Positions 47,321 to 59,599 of a stretch of DNA of 62,000 bases are shown piece by piece. The position numbers and the translations under genes are program-made. The stretch comes from Diphasiastrum complanatum (lineage: Eukaryota > Streptophyta > Lycopodiopsida > Lycopodiales > Lycopodiaceae): positions 2,653,349-2,715,348 of the forward strand of contig CM055110.1 of assembly GCA_029204225.1 (NCBI GenBank). The letters are read 5' to 3'. The notes under the pieces were generated by a model, which ran no database searches, was not told the origin of the DNA, and saw only the letters and a list, made by a program, of their open reading frames with translations. Each line of letters opens with the position of its first letter. Position 1 is the first letter of the stretch.

Positions 47321-50301
47321 CACGATGTCAAGGGCATCGGGACTCTATAGCTGCAAACACTGTTAGGTCAAGCAGAGCTGCTAGGAGCACTCTATGTACC
47401 TTCACTAAGACGAGACCTGCTATCAATATCCAAGATGGTAGATCTTGGAATTCGAGTTCTATTCAATGGCAATACATGCCGAATGATCGAGAAAATAACA
47501 AACAAATTGTTGACAGTTGGATGTAGAGAAGAAAATATCTATCAAGCCAAGATAATCAGCAATTCTGATAGCATACTAAATGCATCAGAAAATGAAGATC
47601 AACTCTGGCACAGAAGAATGTATCATCTGAACATGAGGAGCCTGTATGACATGAGCAAGAAAGACATAGTCACATGCCTAAAGATATCCAGACCCGATAC
47701 TGAGTTCTACGAAGCCTGCCTAAAAGGAAAACAACATCGAAATCCATTCACACATGAGGGAAGAAGAGCTAAAGAAGTTCTTGAGCTCATCCAGTCAGAT
47801 GTCTATGGACTAATGAAAGTTGATTCGCTCTCAAGATCGAGGTATTTCATGACGTTCATTGATGACTACAACCGGATGACAACGATCTACTACCTAAAGA
47901 AAAAATCTGAAGTGTTTGACTCTTTCAAGAAGTTCATGGCATTTGCAGAGAGAAACACCTCAAAGAAGATTCAGATCATCAGATCTGATAATGGAGGTTA
48001 GTAAAAGAGCACATAAATTTCTAGATTCTACCAAGAATAGGGGATAGAACATCAATTCACATCTGCATACACACCCGAATATAATGGTGTTGTAGAAAGA
48101 AGAAACATGACGCTAGTTGAAGGAGCCAGATGTATGATGGCACAGGCTCGATTGCCAAGTCAATTTTGGACCAAGGCAATTGCTGCAGCAGTGCACTTGC
48201 AGAATATATCAATAACAACAGCTCTGGAAAACAAGACATCGTACGAATTATGGACAAGTAGAAAGCCTGATCTGTCATACGTGCGTGTATTCGGATGTAC
48301 AGCATACAAGCACATTCCAAAAGAAGAAAAAAAAACAAGCTCGATGAAAAATCAGAGCAGACAATCATGGTGGGATACTTGAACGGATCACAAGTGTACA
48401 GGCTCTACGAACCAACCACGAAGAAGGTCGTTTTGAGTAGAGATGTAAAGTTTGATGAGGACACATTCCCTGGACTGAAGGATAGAAAAGGCCATGAGAT
48501 CTTCACATTGCTGCCAATTCAAGAGGGAGATCGAGGACAAGCATCAAATCAGAATGTTAGCCCCAGACTCCAGAGCAGCAGGAAGCAGAAGATCAACTCC
48601 ACGAAGTAGAAACATTTGAGCAGCGATGAATCGAACCCATAAGGTCAACAAGACAAAGAAAACCTCCAGATCAATACATTGACAATCTACAATAGAGCGA
48701 AGACACAAAATTTGAGTACTGCAGCTTCACTGAAGAGCCAACTACATATCTAGAAGTTGTCCAGAGTCCAAAGGGAGAGTTTTGGAAGCAGGCAATGTCA
48801 GAAGAAATCGCATCAATGAGGCAAAATGAGACATGGACACTAAATCCACTACATGAAAATAAAAAGATCATCGACTGCAAATGGGTATACAAGAAGAAAA
48901 TCAAATCAGATGGCACTGTTGGATGCTACAAAGCTAAGCTTGTCGCAAAGGCTATACAGAAAGGTACAGAGTCGACTATTTCAACACGTATTCACCAATG
49001 TTCAAGATGACAAGCATTCGACTGCTCCTTGCATATGCTAAACAACACAATCTGAAAATTCACCAAACTGATGTAAAGACAGCCTTTCTCCACAGAAATC
49101 TAGAGGAAGAAATCTTCATGAAGCAGCTTGAAGGATATCCCAACAATCGACAATATGTCTGTCGGTTGTAGAGATGCATTTAAAGTCTAAAGAAGACATC
49201 ACGAGCTTGGTACAAAAAGCTCGACAGTCTTTTGAAGTCTCTAGACTTTACTCCTACACAACCAGACTATAATGTCTATATAAAGAGAGTAGGAAGAAAT
49301 TTTGTGATTTTGACTATTTTCATGGATGATTCTCTTATGATAGGAGACTCCTTGATGCTAATCAAGGACATGAAGAGTCAGATTTCTAAAAATTATGAAA
49401 TCACATATCTAAGAAAATCAACAAAATGCCTTTGGCTAGAGATCAGAAGAGATCGAATGAAAGGAGAAATGCATCTGAGTCAGTTAGAGTATGCCAGAAA
49501 AGTGTTGAAACAATATCGAATGATGGACTGCAAAGAAAAAGCCACACCAATGATAGTCGGAGCCAGATTGATGAAGCAGGATTGTCCAAAAACAGAAGAG
49601 AAAGATAGAAGATGGAAGGTATACCCTACCAAAACCTGATCGGTAGTCTGATGTACCTTATAGTTTGTATCACACCCGATTTGGCTTACTATGTCTATGC
49701 TTTAAGCCAATTCTCTTCCAATCCTGGCATGGCGCACTGGCAAATGGAAAAATGAATCCTACAATATTTGAAGAATACCCAAAATATGAGAATAACCTAC
49801 AAAGCAAACAACAAAAGAAAAGGATTTGAGCTGCACCACTATAGTGATGCAAGTTGGGCGAGCTGCAAAGATGACAACAAGACCGTGACAGGAGGATGTT
49901 CAATGGCGTGCAGAGCAGCAATCAACTAGATATGCAAAAAGCAAACCTTGGTGGCTCACTCCTCATGCAAAGCTGAATATGATGGCTAACGAGGTAGTTT
50001 AGTTGCAGATTATGTTGGAGACAATTGGCATACCACAAGGAGAACCATGCACGATGATGATAGATTCTCAAAGTGCCATATATCTATCCCAGGATCCTGT
50101 CTTCCATCCAAAGACAAAACATATACCTCTGAAGTACCATCACATTCGAGGTCTGATCTCGAAAGGAGAGCTCAAGGTCCAATACATAAACTTTGAAGAC
50201 ATGATTGCAGATCTGCTCATGAAGCCGCTCGACAAGCCACTCTTCGCAAAGCAAAGAAAGAAAATTGGATTAAACATACAAAGTTGCAAGGTCCAAGAGG
50301 G
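47321..50301 (+). pseudogene. Ty1-copia integrase, reverse transcriptase and RNase H
   Basis: Integrase: LWHRRMYHLNMRSL finger, SDVYGLM, TFIDDYNRMTTIYYL, IIRSDNGG followed by TAG TAA, then PEYNGVVERRN. RT: WKQAMSEEIASMRQNETW, CKWVYKKKIKSDG, and the catalytic block reads IFMDDSLMIG in place of YVDD. RNase H: HHYSDASWASCKDD and HSSCKAEY. The tail ALSQDPVFHPKTKHI-type region and ADLLMKPLDK reach about 50240. Many frameshifts and stops (TAG near 49170, 49753 and 49927) make it inactive. Confidence 0.87.
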
Positions 50302-50910
50302 TGTCAAAAATTGTGAACTCCTGCAACTTTGTCACAAAACGAAGCAAAGCGAAGGTTGAAGGGAAAATGTACCTCAAAACCCCTACAGCACGAAATGAAC
50401 CGAAGGTTGAAGGACGAACAATTTGCAAAAGTTAAACATACCTTGAGGACCAAAAGACACTACACGAAACGAACTGAAAAGAAAACGAAAGAAAATAATT
50501 CGCACTGCCAGCTGACAGCTCAACGGACATGGTGTCTTGTATTCAACGCTCAACTAAAAGAGCTAGCAATAACATAGAATAAGTAACTAGTTGATTAGAG
50601 TTAACTACTCTTATAATTCTTTGTATAGCTACCTTATAAAATCCACACAGTGGAGATATAAACACAATTTTGATTCAACACAAAAGTAAAAAGAGAGCGA
50701 AAAGGAAGAGAAAGAGCAGAAAAAGAGAAGAATAGAAAAAGATAGATAGACGAAAATAGCTATGCATGAAAGTCTGCTAACGAGCAGAATGCAGCGATTG
50801 AGCTGAGTGTCAAGCTGCCAACGAGCGAGACACTGATCATCTAGCTCAAAACTCAAAAACTCATAATACAACTGCTCTCTTCTCCATCTCATTGTTTTTC
50901 ATCATCTTGA
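50302..50910 (+). repeat. Second copia LTR, left part
   Basis: Starts TGTCAAAAATTGTG after the purine-rich GTCCAAGAGGG. Interrupted after CATCTTGA by the 50911 element and continued at 57013. The parts total about 731 bp. Confidence 0.88.
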
Positions 50911-51625
50911 TATTGTGGGTATTTCTTGCACAGTAATAAACAAGTGGGTCCCACCACATAAAATATTGTTGGCCAAGCCTTACCTAGTGGGTCTCACCAC
51001 AGTACATTGTAAGTAGGGTAATAAGTGCGAGGGCACTGGCATCCTACGCGTGTAAGCCCAACCCAGCACAAGTAGCAAGTTGTAATTCCTAGGAATAAGA
51101 GACTAGGGGCTTAAAACTCTAAAATGACATTAGAGGCCCTAAGTCAAGTTGCAAATAAAAAAGCTAAAAGGGTCCAACTTAAAACTCACATGAATCATGT
51201 AAGTGCCCTTGTGCTTTCTTAGCACCAATAGATTTAAGTTATGTTTATTTTAAAGGCTTGGATTAGAATCCTTGTCCCAATGAAGTGGCCAATGAGAGTG
51301 AAGGAGGCTCACCTCTAAAATCTATAAGAGGGAGCCATTTCCTTTGTATTGTATCATCTTCCATTCTCATTCTAATAAAACTCTCTTGGTTTCTCCATCT
51401 CCATCTCTCTCTCTCTCTCTTCTCCCTCTCTCCCTACGTTGGGATAGAATAGCTTTGGGTAGGCACTCGAGCCCCCAAAGCCTTTCTCAACCTAGGCGTT
51501 CTCTCTAGCCCTCTCTCCACTCTCTTTCTCCTCTCTCTCCTCTCCCTCTCTCTTTTTGCTATGCAGGTGAAGGCGAGGTTGCCGCTCCCAACGACGGACC
51601 CCTATGCTACATCGACGACACAATA
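50911..51625 (+). repeat. 5' LTR of gag-only element
   Basis: About 715 bp, beginning TATTGTGGGTATTTC (TGTTGTGGG in the 3' copy) and ending GACACAATA (GACACAACA in the 3' copy). It contains one stem-loop module and a short CT tract where the 3' LTR has three modules and a long CT tract. Confidence 0.88.
51433..51496 (+). repeat. LTR stem-loop module (single copy, 5' LTR)
   Basis: Outer arms CCTACGTTGGGA (51433-51444) and TCTCAACCTAGG (51485-51496). Inner arms GCTTTGGG (51452-51459) and CCCAAAGC (51474-51481). Loop TAGGCACTCGAGCC. It is repeated three times with changed arms in the 3' LTR. Confidence 0.75.
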
Positions 51626-51626
51626 G

Positions 51627-51644
51627 TGGTGTCATTGCCGAGGA
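51627..51644 (+). promoter_or_regulatory. Decayed primer-binding site, probably tRNA-Asp
   Basis: TGGTGTCATTGCCGAGGA. The common plant gypsy site for tRNA-Asp is TGGCGCCGTTGCCGGGGA; the four differences are all C-to-T or G-to-A, as methylation decay would give. Confidence 0.7.
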
Positions 51645-51959
51645 GCGCCACACTCTCGTCTCACCACATAACATCTTCTCTCTATCTTTCTCCCTCTTTT
51701 TCTCTCCTACGCTTTCGTTTTTACCAAAAAAATCGGGTTTTAGGGATAAAATAGTGTGAGTAGTGTTAAGTTTTGTTGTTTTTTGTGATTTTTTGTTTGG
51801 AAGAGTTGTAGGGAGAGATTGTGAGGTGGGGGGATCAGATCCAAGCACCCAATCCTTTCGTTAATTCATTAAAATTAGAAAAAAGCTCAAAATCTATTTT
51901 TGGAGGCAAAAAGAGAGGCAAAATCTCATCAGATTTTGTTTTCTCAAAAATCAGTGGGC

Positions 51960-53640
51960 ATGAAACTTTGCATGACTAGCAGCGTACTGTCCCAGACCTG
52001 TATAGAAGCCTGCGAGGGTTAGTTCCCATCAGATTTTGAAAAAACAGAGAAAAACCCAAAAAAAAATTCAAAAATCTTTTGTAAAAATAAAAAAAAAATT
52101 CAAAACTCAAAACTAACCTTCACAGAGCTCTCTGTAGTTCCATCTCACTGAGACAAGGACACAGAGAAGTCTGCGAGAGTTAGATCCCAAAAACCGTGCC
52201 CCTATGAAGGTTCCCAAGAGCAAAAAGTGGCCTAGAACCTTCTCAGATAACAAATTTTTGAGTTTCTTTGGGAAGTAACCTTTGCAGAGCTCTCTAAAGT
52301 TCCATCTCACTGACACAAGGACACAGAGAAGTCTGCAAGAGTTAGATAAAAAAAAAAAAGTGCCCTTGTGAAGGTTCCCAAGAGCAAAAAGTGGCCTAGA
52401 AACTTCTCAGATAGCAAATTTTTGGGTTTCCTGGGAAGTAACTCTTGCAGCTTGGTATGCAGGTGGATATAACTCAGATACAAGCACATGCCAGCCTGCG
52501 AAGATTAGTTCCCATAAAATCTCAAAATTTAGCCAAAAAACACCAAAAAATGCACTTTTTCAAGAGTTTTTGAGTTTCCTTGGGATGTAGCTCTCGCAGC
52601 TTGGTGAGCACGTGAATCTGACTTAGGTACAAGTGCATACCAGTCTGCGAGGGTTCATTCCCAGAAAATCTTAAAATTTTGCAAAAAAACCCCCAAAAAA
52701 TGCACTTTTTTCAAGATTTTCTGATTTTCCTAGGGAAGTAACTCTTGCAGCTTGGTGAGTAGGTAAATCTGACTTAGATACAAGTGCATACCAGTCTGCA
52801 AGGGTTTGTTCTCAGAAAATCTTAAAATTTTACAAAACAACACAAAAAAAATGCACTTTTTTCAAGACTTTTTGAGTTTCCTTGGAAAGTAACTCTTGCA
52901 GCTTGGTGAGCAGCTAAATCTAACTGAGATACAAGTGCATAGCAGTTTATGAGGGTTGGTTCCCAGCAAATATTAAAATTTTGCAAACAAACCTCAAAAA
53001 AATGCACTTTTTTCAAGATTTTTTGAGTTTCTTTGGGAAGTAACTCTTGCAGCTTGGTGAGCAGCTGAATCTGACTGAGATACAAGTACATACCAGTCTA
53101 AGAGGGTTGGTTCCAAGAAAATCTTAAAATTTTGCAAGAAAACCTCAAAAAAATGCACTTTTTTCAAGATTTTTTGAGTTTCCTTGGGAAGTAGCTCTTG
53201 CAGCTTGGTGAGCAGTGGAATCTGACTAAGATACAAGTGAATACCAGTCTGCGAGGGTTTGTTCCCAGAAAATATTAAAATTTTGCAAACAAACCCCAAA
53301 AAATGCACTTTTTCAATGTTTTTTAAGATCTGCTGAGAAGTAACCCTTGCAAAGAGTTTTACAGATAGATCTAATCTATATCTGGCTATTGTAAAAAATT
53401 TTGTGAAGATCCAATGGTTAGATTTTCAAATATCTAAGAAAAAGGGCCAAAAAATTGAGTTTTTTCAAGATCCTGACAAATCTGTCCTTCAAGAACTCTT
53501 GCAGAACTCACATTGTCTAGAAATGGTCCAGAGATAGCTACTGTAGAAAGGTTGAATGTTAGATTCATGCATATCTGAAGAAATCTCGACAAAAAAAAAA
53601 AAAAAAACCACAAAAACTAAGAGAAAGGGCTAAAATCACA
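51960..53640 (+). repeat. ~150-bp tandem repeat array in the leader
   Basis: A unit of about 150 bp, with CTTGCAGCTTGGTGAGCAG, GATACAAGTGCATACCAGTC, TGCGAGGGTT and AAATGCACTTTTTTCAAG, repeats about eleven times. The TTGCAGCTTGG core falls near 52444, 52594, 52744, 52896, 53046, 53198 and 53346, with diverged copies at both ends (for example 52130, 52285, 53490). It lies between the primer-binding site and gag. Open frames across it are by-products of the period being divisible by three. Confidence 0.92.
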
Positions 53641-54051
53641 CTATTAGCCAACTGAAACTGATCAGATCTTGTCAAATCTAGGTTGCAGTCACATTATCCA
53701 GCACGATCCAACATCTTTGGACTGAATCAAGTGAATGAACCTCAGATCAAGCCGATCGGTTCCCTCCACATCAACCACTATCCATCCATCATTCTTCTGT
53801 CCCATCTCTATTCCATCTTCTATCTCCATCCCTACTAGATAAATCCATTTCTGTCTCTAATCTCATCCATATTGATCCACCATTTACCGATTCTCTTCTC
53901 TTCTTCTTCTTTTTCTTCTTCTTCCTCTTCTCCATCTGCCAAAACAAAAAAGAAAAAAAAAAACAGAGAAAGAGTTCGAACACCAGAGTCATTGAGCAAA
54001 CCTTGAAGCAATTCGCCAACTAGCTACTTTGCAATATTCTAGTGTTGAACT
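53641..54051 (+). other. Leader between repeats and gag
   Basis: A pyrimidine-rich run with TTCTTCTTC blocks (53890-53935) and an A-rich stretch. No gene. Confidence 0.5.
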
Positions 54052-55905
54052 ATGGAGACCACCAATGCAGGATTATCTAAACTAAAAAAGTTCCCTAATG
54101 AAACAATCCGAGACTACACCTATCGAATCATCCAATTAGTGAAGAATTGTAATCCACCGATTCCTGAACGGATCGTCATGACAAAATACTATGCTGGACT
54201 GCCCAAAAGGATCAGATCTGGTATGGCAGAATTAGCATCCTATGCATCACCTGTACAACTCTGTAAGGATGCTGTCATGATGGAAATCTCACAAGGGATG
54301 AGAGATTTTCTCTATCAGTCTATTGAATCATCAGATGGGGAATCAGAGGAACAAAGGTCAACAACGAACGATGATCCAACAAGAATGAGAACCTGTGAGA
54401 GGCAACAAAGTGCAGCAAAGTCAAGCAGATCAAGTGCAATAGAAGACCAAGAACCTTGCACTTCAAGTTCAGGCCATCATCAAGCTTATGCTCGCATAGT
54501 CAATTTTCTTAAAAAGGACAAATGTACCTTTTGCTTTGGAGATCATCCAAGTACAAAGTGTCCAATCATGAATCCGCGCTTATTAAAAGGATAGAATGCA
54601 TAGCAACAAGTTCGTCGACGACAAGATCCAGCGGTTCAATGGTCAGAAGCAGAATCAAGCCAACACAGAGCTCATCCAAAGGATGGATGTCAGATAAACC
54701 AACCTAAATCACGAGCTTCTTCAACAACCAGTGGCAAGGTAGAAGTTTTGGTTATATCTTCTTGCATGTCATCGAACTCAATGGAGGACCATAACAGCCT
54801 ACCAGTTTATTTTGTGGAACATCCTAAGGGAAATCTATTACCTGTGTATGCCTATCAACTTAGAGGCGATGACGTACTGCACTCAGTTAGGTGCTATGGA
54901 TGCAGAGGAAAACACCGCCGTACTGAATGTCCACACTGAGGGGATCTGTCAACATTTGATCCCTTGTGTTCACAATGCGGAGTTAATCATCCATGCCAAG
55001 ATTGCCAAATGAAAAATTCACAAATAGCCAGGAGGCATTTGTCTTATGTAGATCGACATGCATATGCGGCGACCCTTCCACCTCGAACGCACTATAAAAG
55101 AAAAATCTTAGTGCCACCGGGCTATGAAGCGAGTGATGAAGAAGACAATCTGGCAAAAGTCCCAAAGTATGCAAAGATACCCCCGGGCAAACAAGTAAAA
55201 CCATCACAGAAGACAGAGATGGTAAAATCTACCATGCCAATGGTAACTGAGGAAGTCAAGAAATTGGCAACCGACGAAGTCCAGCGGATTTTACCAAGCC
55301 TCTTGGCGCAATCAATGCAAAGAATTCTTAGTGATGAATTACAAAGGGGCCTAGCATCAATGGAACGACGAGAAGACAATTCAACACAAGATCCAAGAGA
55401 AAGTGCAATCATGCAGCCATCAACGGGGAAGTGCAATGATCAGGGGAAGACAAAGGTTAATGATTGCCCCTCAACGAGCAAGATTCAACCAAAGTCTCCT
55501 TGTTCCACAATGCAGCAGCCCAAACCAATGCCAAATCTGGGTATATCCATTCTTCAAAGGCCAAATCCAGGGAATCCAAGCCCAAATAGGCCTCCAGTAT
55601 AGCAAGCACCAGTGCCTACAATGACAAAGCCTTGTCCTCAATTTATGATATTGACCACTGAGGAAAGTCGTCAGGCTATGGCATACCATGAATACCTGGA
55701 CAGACACGAGAGTCAAGCAAGCACGTCATATCCACCTTACAATTTGAGGGAGTCTATGACATTGGGACCAGTTGTGCCGATCTACAAGAATCCATTATAT
55801 CAGCAAGATTTATCTTGGGATCCTCCGATGGAATGCCTTGACTACCCAATTCTCAATGAAGAAGGTTACCTGGAATGGCCACCAGACCCTTATGGGTATT
55901 ATTGA
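54052..55905 (+). pseudogene. Gag of gag-only gypsy element, with three CX2CX3HX4C-like clusters
   Basis: One continuous frame of 618 codons from ATG 54052 to TGA at 55903-55905, broken only by TAG at 54592 and 54601, TGA at 54937 and TAG at 55600. The start resembles the C-terminal half of Retrotrans_gag (KKFPNETIRDYTYRIIQL, NPPIPERIVMTKYYAGLP). Three metal-binding-like clusters follow: CTFCFGDHPSTKC, CYGCRGKHRRTEC and CSQCGVNHPCQDC. All are one residue shorter than the standard CX2CX4HX4C knuckle or a variant of it. Then come an amphipathic stretch (EVKKLATDEVQRILPSLLAQ), a Pro/Ser/Gln-rich linker and a Pro/Tyr-rich end (YLEWPPDPYGYY). Loss of all three polymerase-side domains is a family feature here, not damage. 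Confidence 0.8.
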
Positions 55906-55937
55906 AAATCTGGCAAGTCCAGTTCTTGCTGATCAAC

Positions 55938-55993
55938 AATCAATAAAGCCTCAGGTTTTACGTAAGCGAATTCTACCCACGCTTTTCCTGAAG
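55938..55993 (+). other. Conserved 3' motif of gag-only elements, copy 3
   Basis: AATCAATAAAGCCTCAGGTT then TTACGTAAGCGAA and CCCACGCTTTTCC, 100 bp before the 3' LTR. Matches 18737-18792 and 23618-23672 although the LTRs are unrelated. Confidence 0.75.
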
Positions 55994-56549
55994 CACCCAT
56001 GTCCCAACAATAAAAGAACCGACAACAGTGCCCCTTCACGATAGTTGTAGCCTAGTGCCGAGGGACCGACACTACTTTGGGTCGCGGACCCTGTTGTGGG
56101 TATTTCCTGCACAATAATAAACAAGTGGGTCCCACCACTTAAAATACTGTTGGCCAAGCCTTAACTAATGGGCCCCGCCATAGTACATTATACAGCTAGA
56201 ATAATAAGTGCGAGGGTACCGACTTCCTACGTGTATAAGGCCGACCCAGTGACCACGCAAATCGGATAAATAGAACTTGAATAAAAGGACTTTGGGCCTT
56301 AGTAGAATAAACTAATTAAAAAGCCCAAAGTCAAGTCCATAAGATTATAAGTTAAAAGGGAATCTCACAAACTCACATGAATCATGTGAGTTTGGCCCTT
56401 TTCCTAATGAACCATTAAATTGAAGTCCATTTAGTTTGAAGGGCTAGGATGCCATTGTAAATAGGCCAATGAGATCCAAGATGGCCCTCCCTCCTCAACT
56501 ATATAAGGAGGCCATTTTCCATTGTACATATATTCCATTCTTCATAATA

Positions 56550-56918
<369 letters not shown>

Positions 56919-57012
56919 GAAACTTCTCTCTCGCTTCTTGCTATGCAGGTGAAGGCGAGGTTGTCGCTCCCAACGACGGACCTCTATAGTACAAAGATGA
57001 CACAACACTTGA

Positions 57013-57134
57013 TTGCTAGAAAGTTTTTGTTCTGTGATCTGTGGTCGCGTGCTTAGGATCCTGCAAGCTTCCACAGAAAAAGAAAAACTAAAGAAAACTC
57101 GAAAAGAATCAATTCGTGAAGCAAAATTGCGACA
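57013..57134 (+). repeat. Second copia LTR, right part
   Basis: TTGCTAGAAAGTTTTTGTTC to AATTGCGACA, continuing the LTR interrupted at 50910. Confidence 0.9.
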
Positions 57135-57282
57135 TGGTATCAGAGCACTAAGGTTATCACTGCATGATATCTAAACAGTGATTCTCTAGGCAACACAATA
57201 TGGCTACAATGATCCAAACGAGAATAGCAATCAGTCTTGATGGCAGAAACGACAAAGTATGGAAATTCAAAATCAAAACTAC
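57135..57282 (+). pseudogene. Second copia internal start: primer-binding site, leader, gag N-terminus
   Basis: TGGTATCAGAGC at 57135, then a leader nearly identical to 46220-46272 and ATG 57200 (MATMIQTRIAISLDGR). It is cut after about 27 codons where gypsy RNase H resumes. Confidence 0.88.
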
Positions 57283-57978
57283 ATCTAAAATGGGCTAAAT
57301 ACATTAGTACCTTCCATTTTCAGTTGCTTCATCATCCGAGAAAGGATAATAAGGTCGCCGATGCATTATCGAGAATCCTCAAAGTCAACCATATTTTCCT
57401 AGCATATTATGAAGATTTCCTTCCTATGAAAAGTATGTATGCTAGTGATCTAGACTTCCAACATATCTTTGAAATACTTGAAAGAAATCAAAGTCATAAA
57501 GACTATGTTTTGAAAGAAGGTTATTTATTTAAAGAAGATAAGCTATGTATTCCCATAGCATTTAGAACCAAGATCCTTCAAGAAACCCATAGTCCACCCT
57601 ATGCAGGACATAGGGAAATACCTTCAACTCTGGAAGCTTTAAAGAGATTCTTTTATAGGTCTACCATGCATCAGATACAAGGCATGCATGTCTAGTATGT
57701 CAACATAATAAGGATGAGTGAGGATTAAAAACTCCAGGACTACTTCATCCCTTGCCAATTCCTGAATCTCCCTCGAAACATATTACCATGGACTTTGTCT
57801 CTGTTTCTAAAACCAAAAATGAGAATAAGATGGTATGGATTGTCATTGATAGTTAGCAAACAAGCTCATTTTATTCCGTATAAGAAAAAGCTTAAAGGAC
57901 CCAAAGCTGCTCATTTGTTTATCCATCATATCTTTAGGCTTCATGGTTTACCTAAGAGAATAGTATCTGATGTCATTT
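57283..57978 (+). pseudogene. Ty3-gypsy RNase H end and integrase N-terminal half (continuation of 42.7-45.9 kb)
   Basis: Reads KWAKYISTFHFQLLHHPRKD and NKVADALSR (RNase H end), then LQETHSPPYAGHREI (integrase HHCC histidines) and, after a frameshift near 57685, CLVCQHNKDE. ITMDFVSVSKT (first catalytic Asp) and IFRLHGLPKRIVSD (second Asp) follow. It is cut at about 57978 before the Glu. About 30 residues of RNase H are missing at the copia junction. Confidence 0.88.
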
Positions 57979-58325
57979 GATCCTCGTTGATATAATTGGT
58001 CGGCAATCAGCTGATAAGGTCTAGCCTTGAATATCAATTTTCGTTGTTCCGCCTTTGGTAGGGATTTATCAAATTGGCCCCGCATTAGATATTCAACTAT
58101 GTTTGCGGCCCATTCAGGTACTATATCAATGTAAAACAAGGCATCATTCGGTAACTCATCATCAGGTTGGATTGTAGTTTCCTTCCCTTTAATTTGTGAC
58201 ACATGATCTGCCATACAGTGTTGCTTGCCTTCGCGTCTCACTATCCGAAAATCAAACTCCAACAATAGTAGCAACCACTGAGTGATTCGCCATGTGTTGC
58301 AAGTTTTATTTGCCATCAAGATCAC
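57979..58325 (-). pseudogene. Second gypsy fragment, RNase H end to integrase start, antisense
   Basis: On the minus strand: WRITQWLLLLLEFDFRIVRR, KQHCMADHVSQIKGKE, ALFYIDIVPEWAANIVEYLM and YQLIADQLYQRG, the usual RNase H tail (QHxxADxLSR) and integrase lead (LYxRG). It is a different lineage from the flanking sense gypsy, with Athila/Tat-like wording such as WILLLQEFDFEIV. Confidence 0.8.
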
Positions 58326-58931
58326 CAAACTAACTCTCGCAGGTCGCATAAATGGAATTAGAGCAGTGAAATTGACTTGCCTATGTGGTCAAATTTTGAA
58401 AAACATGAAAATTGGACAAGTTGTGCGAGGGTTCCCTCCCTGCGAGTGTTTCAACCCTCGCATGACCTTCAGATTCCTCACGGAACCTTCGTAGGAGGAC
58501 AATCAAAACAACTAACGAACTCTCACAGACTTCTCTGGATTCTTAAAATTTTGTAAAGAAGGTCCTACAAAATTTGGTATGGAACTGAAGAGTGGAAAGT
58601 GCACTCCTCTCAATACGCACTCTAATTTCCCTCTATATAAGTAGGAAATTCGAGTCATTTACCACCTTCTCAGCGAAGCTCTTGCCAAATTTTCAATTGT
58701 CTCTGTTTGCAACCAAGCTTCACACACGCCATCCTCAACACTCATAACCACATGTTCCATCCTTCTTTCCACATGTTCCATCTCCGTTCAGCCAAAATCC
58801 ATCACTTTATCTTTTTGAGCCTTTTCCCCTGTTGGTTACGTTTTTTTCTCCTTTTCTATCTCCAGTCACTGTCGCATCCTACCTAGCCCTTACCCTACTT
58901 CTACAAAGCCCTAACCAGACCCACCATTATC
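58326..58931 (+). promoter_or_regulatory. Promoter-like or LTR-like sequence
   Basis: TATATAA at 58634-58640 lies 292 bp upstream of an ATG at 58932 and is followed by pyrimidine-rich sequence. Phrases TGCGAGGGTT and CTCGCA recur, as in the 150-bp array at 52-53 kb. No paired copy, so an LTR is not proven. Confidence 0.35.
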
Positions 58932-59599
58932 ATGGCATCTTCCAGCACTCCCGACAATCAACCATCTAGCCCTTCTGACGAGACTGACACCTCCCAAGTG
59001 GTTATACATGAAGTACCTACCACCACCCATATCTGGGATCTCCCTACGGAATCTCAGATCGCACCTTGGGTCCAAACCGCCCAACCACTCCTTGAAGCAA
59101 TGGGCATTTACCCAACGCTCTTGGCCTACATCATTGACATGAACTTCATCCTCATGGCCTACGCCACGTGGGATGAGAACAAATGTCTTTTTTACATCCA
59201 ATACCAAGGTCCCACATGCACCGCGTGCATGTGAATACTGCCTCCCTAGATACCATAGAAATTAATTCCAGTGATAGACCCAAGCCATTACACTACCATG
59301 CCCCTAAACTCATCCCACCCTACATGGACCTCGCAAAATCAATTCCACATACGACTGATAGATATCTGATTGCAGCCATTAACAATCCCATTGTCCAAGT
59401 TGCCGCTCATCTATTGAGCAATTTCCTAGTCGTTAGAAGTTTGTGTAAGGAATGCATTTCATCCAACCTCCTCAATAAAATTGTGGAGTCCCACAATGAA
59501 TTCCCTAGTGACACAGTTGTGCCATATGACTGGCACACCTTTGTTATATCTGAATTGTTGGATTATTCTCCTTCTTACAAATCGACTAATCGGTTTTAA
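58932..59599 (+). pseudogene. Uncharacterised broken ORF, possibly plant-mobile-domain-like
   Basis: ATG 58932 opens MASSSTPDNQPSSPSDETDT and, after a Ser/Thr-rich start, IAPWVQTAQPLLEAMGIYPT and NFILMAYATWDENKCLFYIQ, ending at TGA 59232. A second frame (to 59599) continues with YLIAAINNPIVQVAAHLLSN and FVISELLDYSPSYKS. The first part vaguely resembles the aminotransferase-like plant mobile domain captured by retroelements (pattern of LITALVERWRPETHTFHF). The match is weak and the family is not established. Confidence 0.35.

Noticed and set aside
52113-53308. Several minus-strand ORFs with similar sequence (LTKLQELLPKETQKI)
   Set aside because: They are reflections of the 150-bp tandem repeat, whose period is close to a multiple of three.
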